From an uncultured delta proteobacterium (GTDB lineage: Bacteria > Myxococcota_A > Polyangia > Polyangiales > Polyangiaceae), in NCBI GenBank assembly GCA_903894755.1, contig CAITRH010000284.1, forward strand, positions 1 to 46,256: 46,256 nt of DNA. Direction: 5' to 3'. This document shows, piece after piece, positions 31,945 through 40,078 of this stretch. Every line of letters begins with the position of its first letter. Position 1 is the first letter of the stretch. Made by a program: the position numbers and the translations under genes. The notes beneath the pieces are model-generated. The model ran no database searches. It was not told where the DNA came from and saw nothing but the letters and a program-made list of their open reading frames with translations.

Positions 31945-33159
31945 GTGTCGAGTTCCGTTTGGCGCAATCTGGTCCTGTTCTTATCCGGTCGGTTCCTGAC
32001 CACGGCCGCGATCCAGATGGCCCACGTTGCGGTCGGATGGCATGTCTACTCTTTGACCGGCTCCAAGCTCGCCCTCGGCTATTTGGGACTCGTCCAATTT
32101 GTTCCCATATTTGCGTTCACACTACCGGCGGGGCTCCTCGCGGACAGACTTGACCGTCGCAGCATTGTAGCGGTCTGCCATTTCTTGGTAGCCCTCTGTT
32201 GGGCCGTACTCGGTGTCGTTGCACTTGAGAAGACGGTCGATCTTAGAGTTGTTTACACCATGCTTGCCTTACTTGGCGTCGCACGGGCGTTTTCTGCTCC
32301 TGCAGGACAGGCCTTGCTGCCTTCCCTGGTCCCCGACCGTCTCTTTGGACGGGCCGTGGGGTTTGCCTCTACCACCTGGGAACTCGCTGCCATCGGTGGA
32401 CCGGCCGTTGGTGGGGTCCTCTATGCGCAGACTCATTCGCCCTCCGCGGTCTATTTTCTGGCTTCAGGATTGGCATTGGTCGCAGCGCTCGTCACCCTGG
32501 CTGTCCGGACCCGTCCCATTGCTCGGAAGGCGCAGTCGTGGAGCGACGTTTTGGCCGGAGTTCGCTTCGTATGGACCGAAAAGATTGTTCTCGGTGTTAT
32601 TTCGCTGGATCTCTTTGCGGTGCTCCTAGGCGGAGCTGTCGCATTGCTCCCAGTGTTCGCGAGCGATATTCTTCACGCTGGTCCGCTCGCTCTCGGGGCC
32701 CTTCGAAGCGCTCCTGCAGTGGGGGCGGCGCTGACTGCGCTCGTTCTCGCCTACAGGCCCATCCAAGGGCGTGCAGGGTTATGGATGTTCTCCAGTGTTA
32801 CGGTGTTCGGGTTGGCCACCGTGGTGTTCGGACTGTCGCGCGACGTTGCGCTTTCACTGGCGGCCCTGACGGTCGTTGGAGCCTCGGACATGGTGAGCGT
32901 GGTGTTACGACAGCATGCGGTTCAGCGGGCGACGCCGGACGCCATGAGGGGACGGGTGAGCGCAGTCAACATGCTCTTCGTGGGGGCTTCCAACGAGCTC
33001 GGCGAGTTCGAATCGGGGGTCACCGCGGCATGGTGGGGTCCGGTCCCCGCAGTGCTCGTGGGCGGTCTCGGGACGTGTCTAGTGGTCGCTGTCTGGACGC
33101 GGCTGTTCCCGTCCTTGCGAGACCTGGACCGCCTCGACGATCTGAAGCGCCGGTCCTGA
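31945..33159 (+). CDS. MFS exporter, EntS-like (MFS_3)
   Basis: A 404-residue membrane transporter with about twelve hydrophobic segments. It carries the MFS signature loop between helices 2 and 3 (LLADRLDRRSI) and a MRGRVSAVNMLF segment, both typical of the EntS/MFS_3 branch that exports siderophores and other small molecules. Start GTG 31945 with AGGGG before it, 9 bp after the GNAT stop. As the last gene of the operon it probably exports the product. Its last 81 bp overlap the end of the convergent SpoU methyltransferase gene, so both coding ends share DNA. Confidence 0.9.
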   Translation: MSSSVWRNLVLFLSGRFLTTAAIQMAHVAVGWHVYSLTGSKLALGYLGLVQFVPIFAFTLPAGLLADRLDRRSIVAVCHFLVALCWAVLGVVALEKTVDLRVVYTMLALLGVARAFSAPAGQALLPSLVPDRLFGRAVGFASTTWELAAIGGPAVGGVLYAQTHSPSAVYFLASGLALVAALVTLAVRTRPIARKAQSWSDVLAGVRFVWTEKIVLGVISLDLFAVLLGGAVALLPVFASDILHAGPLALGALRSAPAVGAALTALVLAYRPIQGRAGLWMFSSVTVFGLATVVFGLSRDVALSLAALTVVGASDMVSVVLRQHAVQRATPDAMRGRVSAVNMLFVGASNELGEFESGVTAAWWGPVPAVLVGGLGTCLVVAVWTRLFPSLRDLDRLDDLKRRS

Positions 33160-33990
33160 CGGTTGCGGCGCTGAGAGTCCTGGTCTCTGCTTGGAGGCGC
33201 CCGATAGGGCGAACAGTGCAATCCCCGCTGCTGTGGCCACATTCAGTGAATCGAACCCTGGCGCCATTGCAATGCGTACCCGCAACTCGGCCCCCTCCAG
33301 CGTCTCGCGCCTAAGTCCGTCGCCCTCGGCTCCAACCAGGACCGCCAAACGCTCCGGAACCTCCCTGATGCCACGTAGGTCGAGGGCGTCGACAGCCGGT
33401 GTAAGCGCCATGGTCGTATAGCCCGACGCACGCAAACGACCGAGAATCCCCCCCTCGACGCGCGCAAAGGGGACCAGCAACGTTGCGCCAACGGACACTC
33501 GGATAGCCTTTCGATAGAGTGGGCTACAAGTCGACTGGTCGAGCAGCACGGCGTCGACTCCAAACGCTTTAGCGTTTCGGAAGATCCCGCCAACGTTGTC
33601 GTGGTTGTTGATCCCTTCGAGCACCAGCACTGTGGAGGGACCCGGGCCCGACAAGAGGAGCCCTGGATCCACCGGCTCGCCAACGTCGGCGGCTGCAAGG
33701 ACCCCACGATGCATAGGCAAGCCCACAATGGCATCGAACACCCGCTGTGGGGCGACATAGATGGGGACATCGCTTGGAAGCAACGCGAGATCGGCCGCCA
33801 GCATGTCCACACGTCGTTCTTCAAGGAGGAGCGATCGGATACGGTAACGCCCTTGGCGCAACAGGACACGGACCACTACGGTGCCTTCCGCAAGCAGCAC
33901 GCGTTGTCGCTCCAAGAGGTCGCGTTCGCGCACATTGCGGTAGTCGGCGATGCGGGGATCTTGCGCGTGGACAATGGGCTCGAAGCGCAC
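33079..33990 (-). CDS. TrmH/SpoU-family RNA 2'-O-methyltransferase
   Basis: A 303-residue SPOUT-class methyltransferase. Before residue 100 is an RNA-binding SpoU substrate domain (DYRNVRERDLLERQRVLL), then the catalytic domain with motif 1 LEGINNHDNVGGIF (Asn129 region), motif 2 GAEGDGL, and motif 3 FDSLNVATAAGI, which makes up the SAM-binding knot. Start GTG 33990 gives a normal N-terminus but has no good ribosome site. RlmB and TrmH are the usual members; which RNA is modified cannot be told. The C-terminal 40 residues form a Pro/Ser/Gln-rich tail, and the gene end overlaps the MFS gene by 81 bp on the other strand. Confidence 0.9.
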   Translation of the reverse strand: MRFEPIVHAQDPRIADYRNVRERDLLERQRVLLAEGTVVVRVLLRQGRYRIRSLLLEERRVDMLAADLALLPSDVPIYVAPQRVFDAIVGLPMHRGVLAAADVGEPVDPGLLLSGPGPSTVLVLEGINNHDNVGGIFRNAKAFGVDAVLLDQSTCSPLYRKAIRVSVGATLLVPFARVEGGILGRLRASGYTTMALTPAVDALDLRGIREVPERLAVLVGAEGDGLRRETLEGAELRVRIAMAPGFDSLNVATAAGIALFALSGASKQRPGLSAPQPSGPALQIVEAVQVSQGREQPRPDSDH

Positions 33991-34037
33991 TTCAGTTCGA
34001 GCAGGTCAGGTTTGGCTAGGTTTGGCTTGTAGAGAAG

Positions 34038-34505
34038 TTATGAAATGATGTCGCGAAGACGTTCCATTTCTTCGAGTCCCGCCAAGACCCCTTGGTACTG
34101 CCGCTCGACGAGCTGACGTAGCGGCATTGGCATTGTTTCTTCCAGCGCCCGCATGTACCGACGTTTGGCGATCTTCTCGCCACGGGTGCACTCGGAGGCG
34201 ATCATGTGGTCTGGACGGCGGATCATCTTGGCTTCCGTGTCGAGCCAGCCCCGGTGGATCGCCCCGCCCCAGGAGCCGTACTCTTGCGGATAATCGCCCA
34301 GCCCGCGCACGGCTTGCTGCAAGTCGTTCACGAAGCCGGCTCGCTGCTTGGCATAATAGGAAAGCAGGATTCGAAAGTCGTCGTCGTCCGCATCCTTCGC
34401 CGCATGTTCGTAACCCCTGGTGCTGTCGAGACAAACTTCGATCAGAGTGTTGAGCGCCAGGACGACACTGCGGGCGTCCTCCTTCGGCAATACGACCGGT
34501 TCCAT
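34038..34505 (-). CDS. PA2169-type four-helix-bundle protein (DUF2383)
   Basis: A 155-residue helical protein with ferritin-like layout, of the PA2169/DUF2383 family. It begins LNTLIEVCLDSTRGYEHAA, continues with an acidic stretch DADDDDF and YYAKQRAGFVNDLQ, and ends with a last helix around MPMPLRQLVERQYQGV. The family is found in stress-related gene sets and may bind metal, but no activity is established. GGAGGAAATC directly before ATG 34505 is a strong ribosome site. Its neighbours are a SpoU methyltransferase downstream and a peptidase lipoprotein upstream, neither functionally informative. Confidence 0.87.
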   Translation of the reverse strand: MEPVVLPKEDARSVVLALNTLIEVCLDSTRGYEHAAKDADDDDFRILLSYYAKQRAGFVNDLQQAVRGLGDYPQEYGSWGGAIHRGWLDTEAKMIRRPDHMIASECTRGEKIAKRRYMRALEETMPMPLRQLVERQYQGVLAGLEEMERLRDIIS

Positions 34506-34691
34506 GATTTCCTCCGTCTGTCAGGTCAGGCTTCGACCAGACGGTCGCCCCAAAAGCACATGTCATACCGCATTGGGTCTTTGCAGACATTCGGCGCATT
34601 GCCGACGTAACGTGCAGTTCAAAGCGACCTCCCCAGACGAACCCGTGCGCAGGTTTGGCTCGAACGCGCACACGCTGCGCCTGAGGGGCTG

Positions 34692-35873
34692 CTACGGGTA
34701 CATCGGAACAAATTCGAGAGGAACCGTTGTCTCGGCCGCGTCCAAAAAGGTCTTCAGCTCCGGCATGACCGTCGTATAGGCCTTGATAAACTGCCCGGCC
34801 GCCGCTTGGTCTCCTTGCCCCTCGATAGTAATGAGCTTCACCAGCAACTCCGTCACCGCCGCTTTCGCCTTGTCGAGATCCAACAGGAACCGCCCGTTGG
34901 TCCCACTGGGACTCAATGCAGCCTTCTCGACCAGGAAGTTCCAGGCGGCCAGGCGGATGACACCGTACGCGGACCCCATCCCGAACCGGATCGAGCGCAG
35001 CGCCTCGGCCAGATAGCCAACATAGTGCGACATGAGCGAGCCGGTCACGATGCCCTTGTCCATGAGGTAGGGAAGGTTGTACAGACCGCCGATGTCCGCT
35101 TTCCCTTCCTCGATGGGGGTGTAGTATTCTCCCAAGGCCTCGCGTACCGTGCTCTGCTTGCCGTCTTTGGTCACATTCCGCGGCCCCAGTGTGTGGGAGA
35201 TCTCGTGCATCAGGACCCAGGTGAAGTAGGCCTCGCCATCCATCTGGCTGGCTACAGAGTCGTCAAGAACGGCACGTGCCAACGGCTCGAGCACGGTGGT
35301 ACGACGGGCCGAAAGGTAGTTGCCCATCATGACCTTTTTTGCCCCTTTGGCCTCCCAAACCCGTGGGTCGTTGGGAAGACTGAACGCCACCGGCTCCATG
35401 ACTGCACGCCCCTGTCCTGCCCGTCGGATGTCATCCACCAAAATGAGCGGTGTCATTGTGCCCGTTTGATCGAGCTTGTACTGGGGGTCCACTGGAAGGT
35501 TCGCCTGCAACGCCGGGACCTCCGCCTTGTACTTGTCCAGCCTTCCAGCAGCGGCCTGGTCCACAAGCAGCACATTGGCTTTGTAGAAAGCCTTCTGCCC
35601 AGTAAGCTGATCGTCGTAGGTCTCGTGAGGGCCAATGCTCAAGTCTACGTTCCCAACCAAGTCGAGCCAGGCAAGGTCCGCCTGGAAATAGTCGTCCGTG
35701 CGCAACGCCGTGGCCTGGAGCCCCAGGTACGCCGTGAGGGACGGGTTTTGACTAAGCGCCGCCGCCTCCTCCAGCAGAGTCGCCGTCGGCAGCACATAGG
35801 TTGCATAGACCTCGTGGTAAGGGACCGTCACAAGCCGTCCGCCGCTGCGACGCACCACTGTGTAGGGATTCAA
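34692..35873 (-). CDS. M49-like zinc peptidase, C-terminal part (main segment)
   Basis: About 393 residues of a metallopeptidase resembling dipeptidyl-peptidase III (family M49) and its Nudix-linked relatives. The zinc site is HEISHTLGP (His223, Glu224, His227 of this segment) with a second motif EEGKAD (255-260) about 30 residues later, the expected third ligand being Glu. It opens NPYTVVRRSGGRLVTVPYH, a stretch internal to this family, and the frame upstream stays open to about 35,970, reading YVFPVDLTKQELDDYVAAHP. The real N-terminus is therefore the segment at 35,914-36,348, one frame off. The intact protein would be a roughly 550-residue lipoprotein. Alternative starts inside this segment are formal only. 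Confidence 0.75.
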   Translation of the reverse strand: MNPYTVVRRSGGRLVTVPYHEVYATYVLPTATLLEEAAALSQNPSLTAYLGLQATALRTDDYFQADLAWLDLVGNVDLSIGPHETYDDQLTGQKAFYKANVLLVDQAAAGRLDKYKAEVPALQANLPVDPQYKLDQTGTMTPLILVDDIRRAGQGRAVMEPVAFSLPNDPRVWEAKGAKKVMMGNYLSARRTTVLEPLARAVLDDSVASQMDGEAYFTWVLMHEISHTLGPRNVTKDGKQSTVREALGEYYTPIEEGKADIGGLYNLPYLMDKGIVTGSLMSHYVGYLAEALRSIRFGMGSAYGVIRLAAWNFLVEKAALSPSGTNGRFLLDLDKAKAAVTELLVKLITIEGQGDQAAAGQFIKAYTTVMPELKTFLDAAETTVPLEFVPMYP

Positions 35874-35913
35874 CAGAGCGGCTTTCTCCTCCGGGTGAGC
35901 CGCGACATAGTCG

Positions 35914-36348
35914 TCAAGCTCTTGTTTGGTCAGGTCGACAGGAAAGACATAGCCGCCCTTGGCGCACTTGGGTGCCGACGAATGGTGCGAATTCTAGAAA
36001 GCGGTCCCATCGTCCGTAGTTAGCGTCCATCATGAACCGAACGGCTTTATCCCGTTCGCTCGTGGCCCCTGCAAAGCTATTGAAGATCTGCATGCCGTCC
36101 GGATCCACCTGTTGCCAGAAGGCCGTATCCATATAGGTCGCAGCTTTGACGAGCTTGTCGACCACCGCACGCTCCCAATCTGTGAGCCCGGCCTGGAGGG
36201 GACTCTTGGAGAGGTCCATGGGCATAAGTTTCGCCGCGCGTTTTACAATATCGGAGGCTATCACCGGATCGGCTTGTCCGCCGCCGGAGCTGCTACATCC
36301 AAACTGAGTGACCAAACAAAGGCCCAGAATAGCTCGTGACATGTGCAT
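35914..36348 (-). CDS. M49-like lipoprotein peptidase, N-terminal part (frameshifted)
   Basis: Carries the lipoprotein signal (MSRAILGLCLVTQFGC, with the lipobox Cys) and the beginning of the mature protein, including VDPDGMQIFNSFAG and YGRWDRFLEFAPFVG. The last of these is the usual entry into the M49-like catalytic region. After this the frame degenerates. Removing one C from the CCC run (plus strand 35,970-35,972) would join it smoothly to the C-terminal segment through KCAKGGYVFPVDL. Start ATG 36348 has GAGG 10 bp upstream; ATG 36342 is also possible. A one-base assembly insertion is as likely as a true mutation. Confidence 0.7.
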   Translation of the reverse strand: MHMSRAILGLCLVTQFGCSSSGGGQADPVIASDIVKRAAKLMPMDLSKSPLQAGLTDWERAVVDKLVKAATYMDTAFWQQVDPDGMQIFNSFAGATSERDKAVRFMMDANYGRWDRFLEFAPFVGTQVRQGRLCLSCRPDQTRA

Positions 36349-36507
36349 CGGTGTCTGTCCTCTACGGAGTCGAATTCAAGCAGCGTTAGGTTCTCGGACG
36401 GGCAATCCTGCTCCATGCCAGCCCTCTGATCAAGGGGAGCCTGGGCCGCGCGACGTCCCCCCCGTTTTCGACTAGCCTCGCAGCCCCATGGATTTTGCGA
36501 GCACACC

Positions 36508-37878
36508 GTGACCTTCCCGCACTTCGACGGGTTTCGAGTGGTCCGAGAGCTCGGTGCCGGGGCCCTCTCAACGGTCTATGAGGCCATTCAAGAGCCACTG
36601 AACCGCCCGGTCGCCATCAAGCTCCTGAAACCGACCATCGGTCCCACCTCCCCGTTTGCCGCGCAGTTCGAACGTGAGGCGCAGATTCTCGCAGAGCTTT
36701 CCCACCCGTCGATCGTGAACCTGCTGGCGCTGGTGAAAAGCGATCGACGCATCTATCTGGTCCTCGAATACGTCGATGGCTTCAGCCTCGGCGCCATCTT
36801 TGCCAAACGCGTCAAAGTCGCCCCAGAGGTCGTCGCTTCCATAGGAGCCACAGTGGCCCTTGGGCTTGCCCATGTCCACGAACGAGGCGTGGTCCATCGG
36901 GATATAAAACCTGGCAATGTCCTCGTGTCGCGACGCGGTGACGTCAAACTCATCGACTTCGGCATCGCCTCGCGCAGGCCTCGTCCCCATGAGCCCCCCG
37001 AGCTCGAAGAAGACATGGCCTTCGGTACGCCCGCGTACATGTCGCCCGAACAAATCCTCGGCGAGGTGGTGGACGCGCGCAGCGACCTGTTTTCCTTGGG
37101 GGTGGTCCTCTACCAGCTCCTTTCGGGAGCTCGCCCGTTCGAGCGCGGCGACGACAAAGACCGGCGTGTGGCCGCACAACGGATCCGCCGCGACCCGCCA
37201 GTCCCGCTGCATCGAAGGGCGCCGGAAGTACCGCGGGACCTCGAACGCATCGTGATGCGCAGCCTCGAAAAGCTCCCCATGGACCGCTACGCGACTGCAA
37301 TCGCCCTTGCAGAGCACTTGGAAGCCTTCGTGGAGCGTCGGGTGGGACGGGTTCCCATTCAGCGACTTGCAGCTAGCGCTTTGGCTCACGCAGGGTTGAT
37401 TCCAGGAGAAAGCTCAGTGGCGCTCCTCGAGCTTCCAAGAGCACGCCCGTCCATTCGTCCAACCCTCTACGGTCTCGTGGTACTGTCAGCGCTGGCCAGC
37501 GGGGGCGGAGCCGTGATCCAGTGGACTGGACATGGCAGCGGCCATTGGGTGCCAGCAGGACTCAGACCCATGGCGCTCGTTCCTGTCCCCGCTGGAGCGC
37601 TTCGGGTCCTTGCAGTGCCGTGGGCCGAGGTCTGGGTCGATGGCCAGCGCGTCGAGGTCACACCGTTTGCGCATCCCATCCCCCTCACTGTAGGCACTCA
37701 CTACATCACATTGAAGCATCCAAACGCCCCTGACGAGACACGGACCCTTGCGGTTGCTGCTGGCGAAACTGTGCTTCTCGACGTGGAGATGCGAGTCGAC
37801 AACGCAGCAGGGCCAGTCCAAGGCCCGCTCGACGCTGGCCCCGAGAACGATGGTCGCGAGAGCGTGTCGGGCGATTGA
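36508..37878 (+). CDS. Ser/Thr protein kinase with PEGA domain
   Basis: A 456-residue Hanks-type kinase. Residues 10-280 form the kinase domain with glycine loop LGAGALSTVYEA, Lys38 in VAIKLL, HRDIKPGN (130-137), DFG (150-152) and the TPAYMSPE activation-loop end; all catalytic residues are present. A single membrane segment spans 319-337 (YGLVVLSALASGGGAVI). Outside lies a PEGA domain (about 366-430), opening with VPWAEVWVDGQ. This places the kinase inside and a small surface-binding domain outside, a common myxobacterial design. GTG 36508 is the best start, although no ribosome site is clear. Divergent from the peptidase lipoprotein; the PilZ gene follows 93 bp downstream. Confidence 0.93.
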   Translation: MTFPHFDGFRVVRELGAGALSTVYEAIQEPLNRPVAIKLLKPTIGPTSPFAAQFEREAQILAELSHPSIVNLLALVKSDRRIYLVLEYVDGFSLGAIFAKRVKVAPEVVASIGATVALGLAHVHERGVVHRDIKPGNVLVSRRGDVKLIDFGIASRRPRPHEPPELEEDMAFGTPAYMSPEQILGEVVDARSDLFSLGVVLYQLLSGARPFERGDDKDRRVAAQRIRRDPPVPLHRRAPEVPRDLERIVMRSLEKLPMDRYATAIALAEHLEAFVERRVGRVPIQRLAASALAHAGLIPGESSVALLELPRARPSIRPTLYGLVVLSALASGGGAVIQWTGHGSGHWVPAGLRPMALVPVPAGALRVLAVPWAEVWVDGQRVEVTPFAHPIPLTVGTHYITLKHPNAPDETRTLAVAAGETVLLDVEMRVDNAAGPVQGPLDAGPENDGRESVSGD

Positions 37879-37971
37879 GGCCATCGTGGCATCGGTGGTC
37901 GAAAACTTGGAGTCCTCTCGCTTGCTGGGCATGATGACACGGATAGCAGCCGCAGGAGCGATGGAATCCCA

Positions 37972-38703
37972 ATGAGCGACGATGAACGGCGCGCGCACTA
38001 TCGTGTGGACCTTGCCGAGGGCGAGATCCTTGTCGCGCTGATCGTGCCTGGATACCCCGGCGGCGTAAACGTAGAAGCATTTGACATCAGCATGGGAGGG
38101 GCCGGTATTCGCCTTCGCGCGACCATCGCTAAGTTGCTGTCGGCGGGAATGACTGTGTCCATTGAGTTCCCGGTCCCCGACAGTGCCGCTGGCGCCGTCA
38201 GGACGAGCGCGGTTGTCACCCATGTTACCGCGCGAGAAGACGACACCTCCAGCATAGGGGTGCAGTTCGAGGACCCGGTGGGTTTACAACGTCTCTTACC
38301 CCCTGATCTCGTGCGGCTCTTCAATCGTCGCAAGGCTTTCCGGGTGGAACCTGCTATTGGGGACCGCGTGCCCGTTCGCGTTGTCCCGGCGCGTCCCGCA
38401 CTGGGAGTCAAGCCGGGCCAAGGCACCATGTTGGAGATCTCGGCGACCGGGATGGGGATCCTGGTAGCGCCCGCTCTTGCCAAGATGTACCTGAAGGTCC
38501 TTGCGGTAACGGTGACGTTCAAGTTGCCCGGTGCTGCCGCAGACCTAGCAATCAGCGCCAGCATTCGGGCGCGCAGGGAGGTGCCGGAAGGGATTCGCTG
38601 GGGTCTTTTCTTCGAAGGGCGTGGGACCAAGGACTGGGCGACCGCCGAACGGCTTGTCTCGGCCTACCTGCTCAAACGGCAGATCCAGCAGCGCAACGGG
38701 TAG
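37972..38703 (+). CDS. Tandem PilZ-domain protein
   Basis: A 243-residue protein made of two PilZ domains, which bind cyclic-di-GMP through an RxxxR motif and a following (D/N)xSxxG motif. Domain 1 shows RRAHYRVDL with DISMGGAGI; domain 2 (from about residue 118) shows RRKAFRVEP with EISATGMGI. In both the arginine pair is present; the second motif keeps Ser and Gly in domain 1 and in domain 2 has Glu for the Asp/Asn. There is no membrane segment. It follows the Ser/Thr kinase and may form a regulatory pair with it (inference). Together with the EAL and HD-GYP genes it indicates cyclic-di-GMP signalling. Confidence 0.92.
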   Translation: MSDDERRAHYRVDLAEGEILVALIVPGYPGGVNVEAFDISMGGAGIRLRATIAKLLSAGMTVSIEFPVPDSAAGAVRTSAVVTHVTAREDDTSSIGVQFEDPVGLQRLLPPDLVRLFNRRKAFRVEPAIGDRVPVRVVPARPALGVKPGQGTMLEISATGMGILVAPALAKMYLKVLAVTVTFKLPGAAADLAISASIRARREVPEGIRWGLFFEGRGTKDWATAERLVSAYLLKRQIQQRNG

Positions 38704-38735
38704 TTCGAGTCACCTGTTGCTCCGACAGACGACCG

Positions 38736-38749
38736 GTGTTGCGCAACAC
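38736..38749. other. 14-bp perfect palindrome between convergent genes
   Basis: GTGTTGCGCAACAC lies in the 109-bp gap between the ends of the PilZ and EamA genes. It has no T tract. It may be a protein-binding site or part of a weak bidirectional terminator; nothing else is seen in the gap. Confidence 0.4.
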
Positions 38750-38812
38750 AACTGGCTCCCCAGTGCCGATCGCCCGCGTCTAAACTGGGCTGTTCTGGCG
38801 GTTACGAGCCCC

Positions 38813-39745
38813 CTACTTCCTTCGTAACCCGACCTGCAGCACTCCTGCTCCCACCAGGAGAGTTCCAAGACCCTGGAGCAATCCAAAGCGCTCCCCCAAA
38901 AATACCCTTCCAAGCACGATGGTCGACACCGGGCCTACCATCCCTGCAATGGCCGACAGGTTCGCTCCTAGCAAACGAATTCCATGCCCTAAGAGAAGCG
39001 TCGGGATCACCGTCGTGAACACAGCAATGCAAAGCCCGTAAGCGTACACAGGCGGCGGCAGAAGAAACAGCGAACGAGCGGGTCTGGTGAGCAAGAAGTG
39101 ACACAGCACCATGAAACACGACGCCAGTGATCCGTTCGCCACCAGCCGCGTCGCGCCTATCCGCTCGATCACCTGGCCGCTTCCCACCAGATAGATCGCA
39201 TAGGCCACCGCGCTCCCTGCAATGTAAAGCACCCCCTTGAGAACATCCCCGCCAGGTTTGCTTGCCTCGCCTGCGAACGCCATGACGATGCCGGCGTAGC
39301 TCGACACCAGCGCGACCAACTCGCGCCGTCCAATGCGCTGGTGGAAAAAGATCGCTGACAAGAGCAACGCCAACGTTGGATACATGAAGAGCACCAGGCG
39401 CTCGAGACTCGCTGGGATAAAGGCGAGCCCAAGGAAATCCAGGTAGCTTGCCAGGTAGTATCCATGGAAACCGAGGAGCACGACGATGGCCCAGTCGCGT
39501 GGCGGACTCGGAGCCTTGTCCGCGTCGCGCCATCGTTTCTCTTCGAGGACCGCCAGGGCTGCAAAGACGGGAAGGGAGAATCCCATGCGGAGCGCCAGCA
39601 GCGAGAGCGCGTCGACTCCGTATGGGTAGGCAAGCTTGACCAGGACTGCTTTGGCAGAGAAAAGCACCGCCGAGGTTACGACAAGGACAAGTCCCTGGGT
39701 GGTGCGCGAGGTGGTGCGCGCGGTGATGCGCACCGAGGCCGCCAC
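38813..39745 (-). CDS. EamA/DMT-family transporter
   Basis: A 310-residue membrane protein of the drug/metabolite transporter superfamily: ten hydrophobic segments in two EamA repeats, the first from about residue 15 (GLVLVVTSAVLFSAKAVLVK), the second from about 168 (LKGVLYIAGSAVAYAIY). EamA-family conserved residues include the SLERLVLFMYPTLALLLSA helix. The ligand cannot be told. The start ATG 39745 is one base from the DUF3634 stop, which together with the HARE/Mrr-like gene upstream makes a three-gene operon. Confidence 0.92.
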   Translation of the reverse strand: MAASVRITARTTSRTTQGLVLVVTSAVLFSAKAVLVKLAYPYGVDALSLLALRMGFSLPVFAALAVLEEKRWRDADKAPSPPRDWAIVVLLGFHGYYLASYLDFLGLAFIPASLERLVLFMYPTLALLLSAIFFHQRIGRRELVALVSSYAGIVMAFAGEASKPGGDVLKGVLYIAGSAVAYAIYLVGSGQVIERIGATRLVANGSLASCFMVLCHFLLTRPARSLFLLPPPVYAYGLCIAVFTTVIPTLLLGHGIRLLGANLSAIAGMVGPVSTIVLGRVFLGERFGLLQGLGTLLVGAGVLQVGLRRK

Positions 39746-39746
39746 G

Positions 39747-40073
39747 TCAGCGTCGCCCGGCGGTGAGACGGGCCAGAGGGACTGTCCCCACGACGTTGCG
39801 AAGGCGCTGGCGTTGAGCGTCGGAGAGGTCGCCGGAGCACTCGATGCGAGCGTGGTCTCGGTCGCGCAAGACCCGAAGGTGTCCGTGACGCACCAAGGGT
39901 TTTCGGATCACGTCGGCGAGGTCGTCGCGGAGCCTGGGAGGAAGCGAGCCGCGGCGGATCACGAGTTTGCCCTGATGAATTTCGGCAACGCAGATCGTGA
40001 CCGCGGCACGAGAGGCCACCCAGAGCGCGACGAGCGCTGCGAAGATGGCCACGGCGATGACAACGAGGCCCAT
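39747..40073 (-). CDS. DUF3634-family small membrane protein
   Basis: A 108-residue protein with one N-terminal membrane helix (GLVVIAVAIFAALVALWV) and a small soluble part resembling DUF3634: GKLVIRRGSLPPRLRDDLAD, then KPLVRHGHLRVLRDRDH, with LRNVVGTVPLARL at the end. Function is unknown. A longer frame to 40271 would overlap the upstream gene, so ATG 40073, five bases after its stop, is chosen. The next gene starts one base after this stop. Confidence 0.85.
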   Translation of the reverse strand: MGLVVIAVAIFAALVALWVASRAAVTICVAEIHQGKLVIRRGSLPPRLRDDLADVIRKPLVRHGHLRVLRDRDHARIECSGDLSDAQRQRLRNVVGTVPLARLTAGRR

Positions 40074-40078
40074 GCGGT

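Noticed and set aside
34806-36023. 405-codon plus-strand frame across the M49 gene
   Set aside because: Antisense to a peptidase with zinc motifs; no family features of its own.
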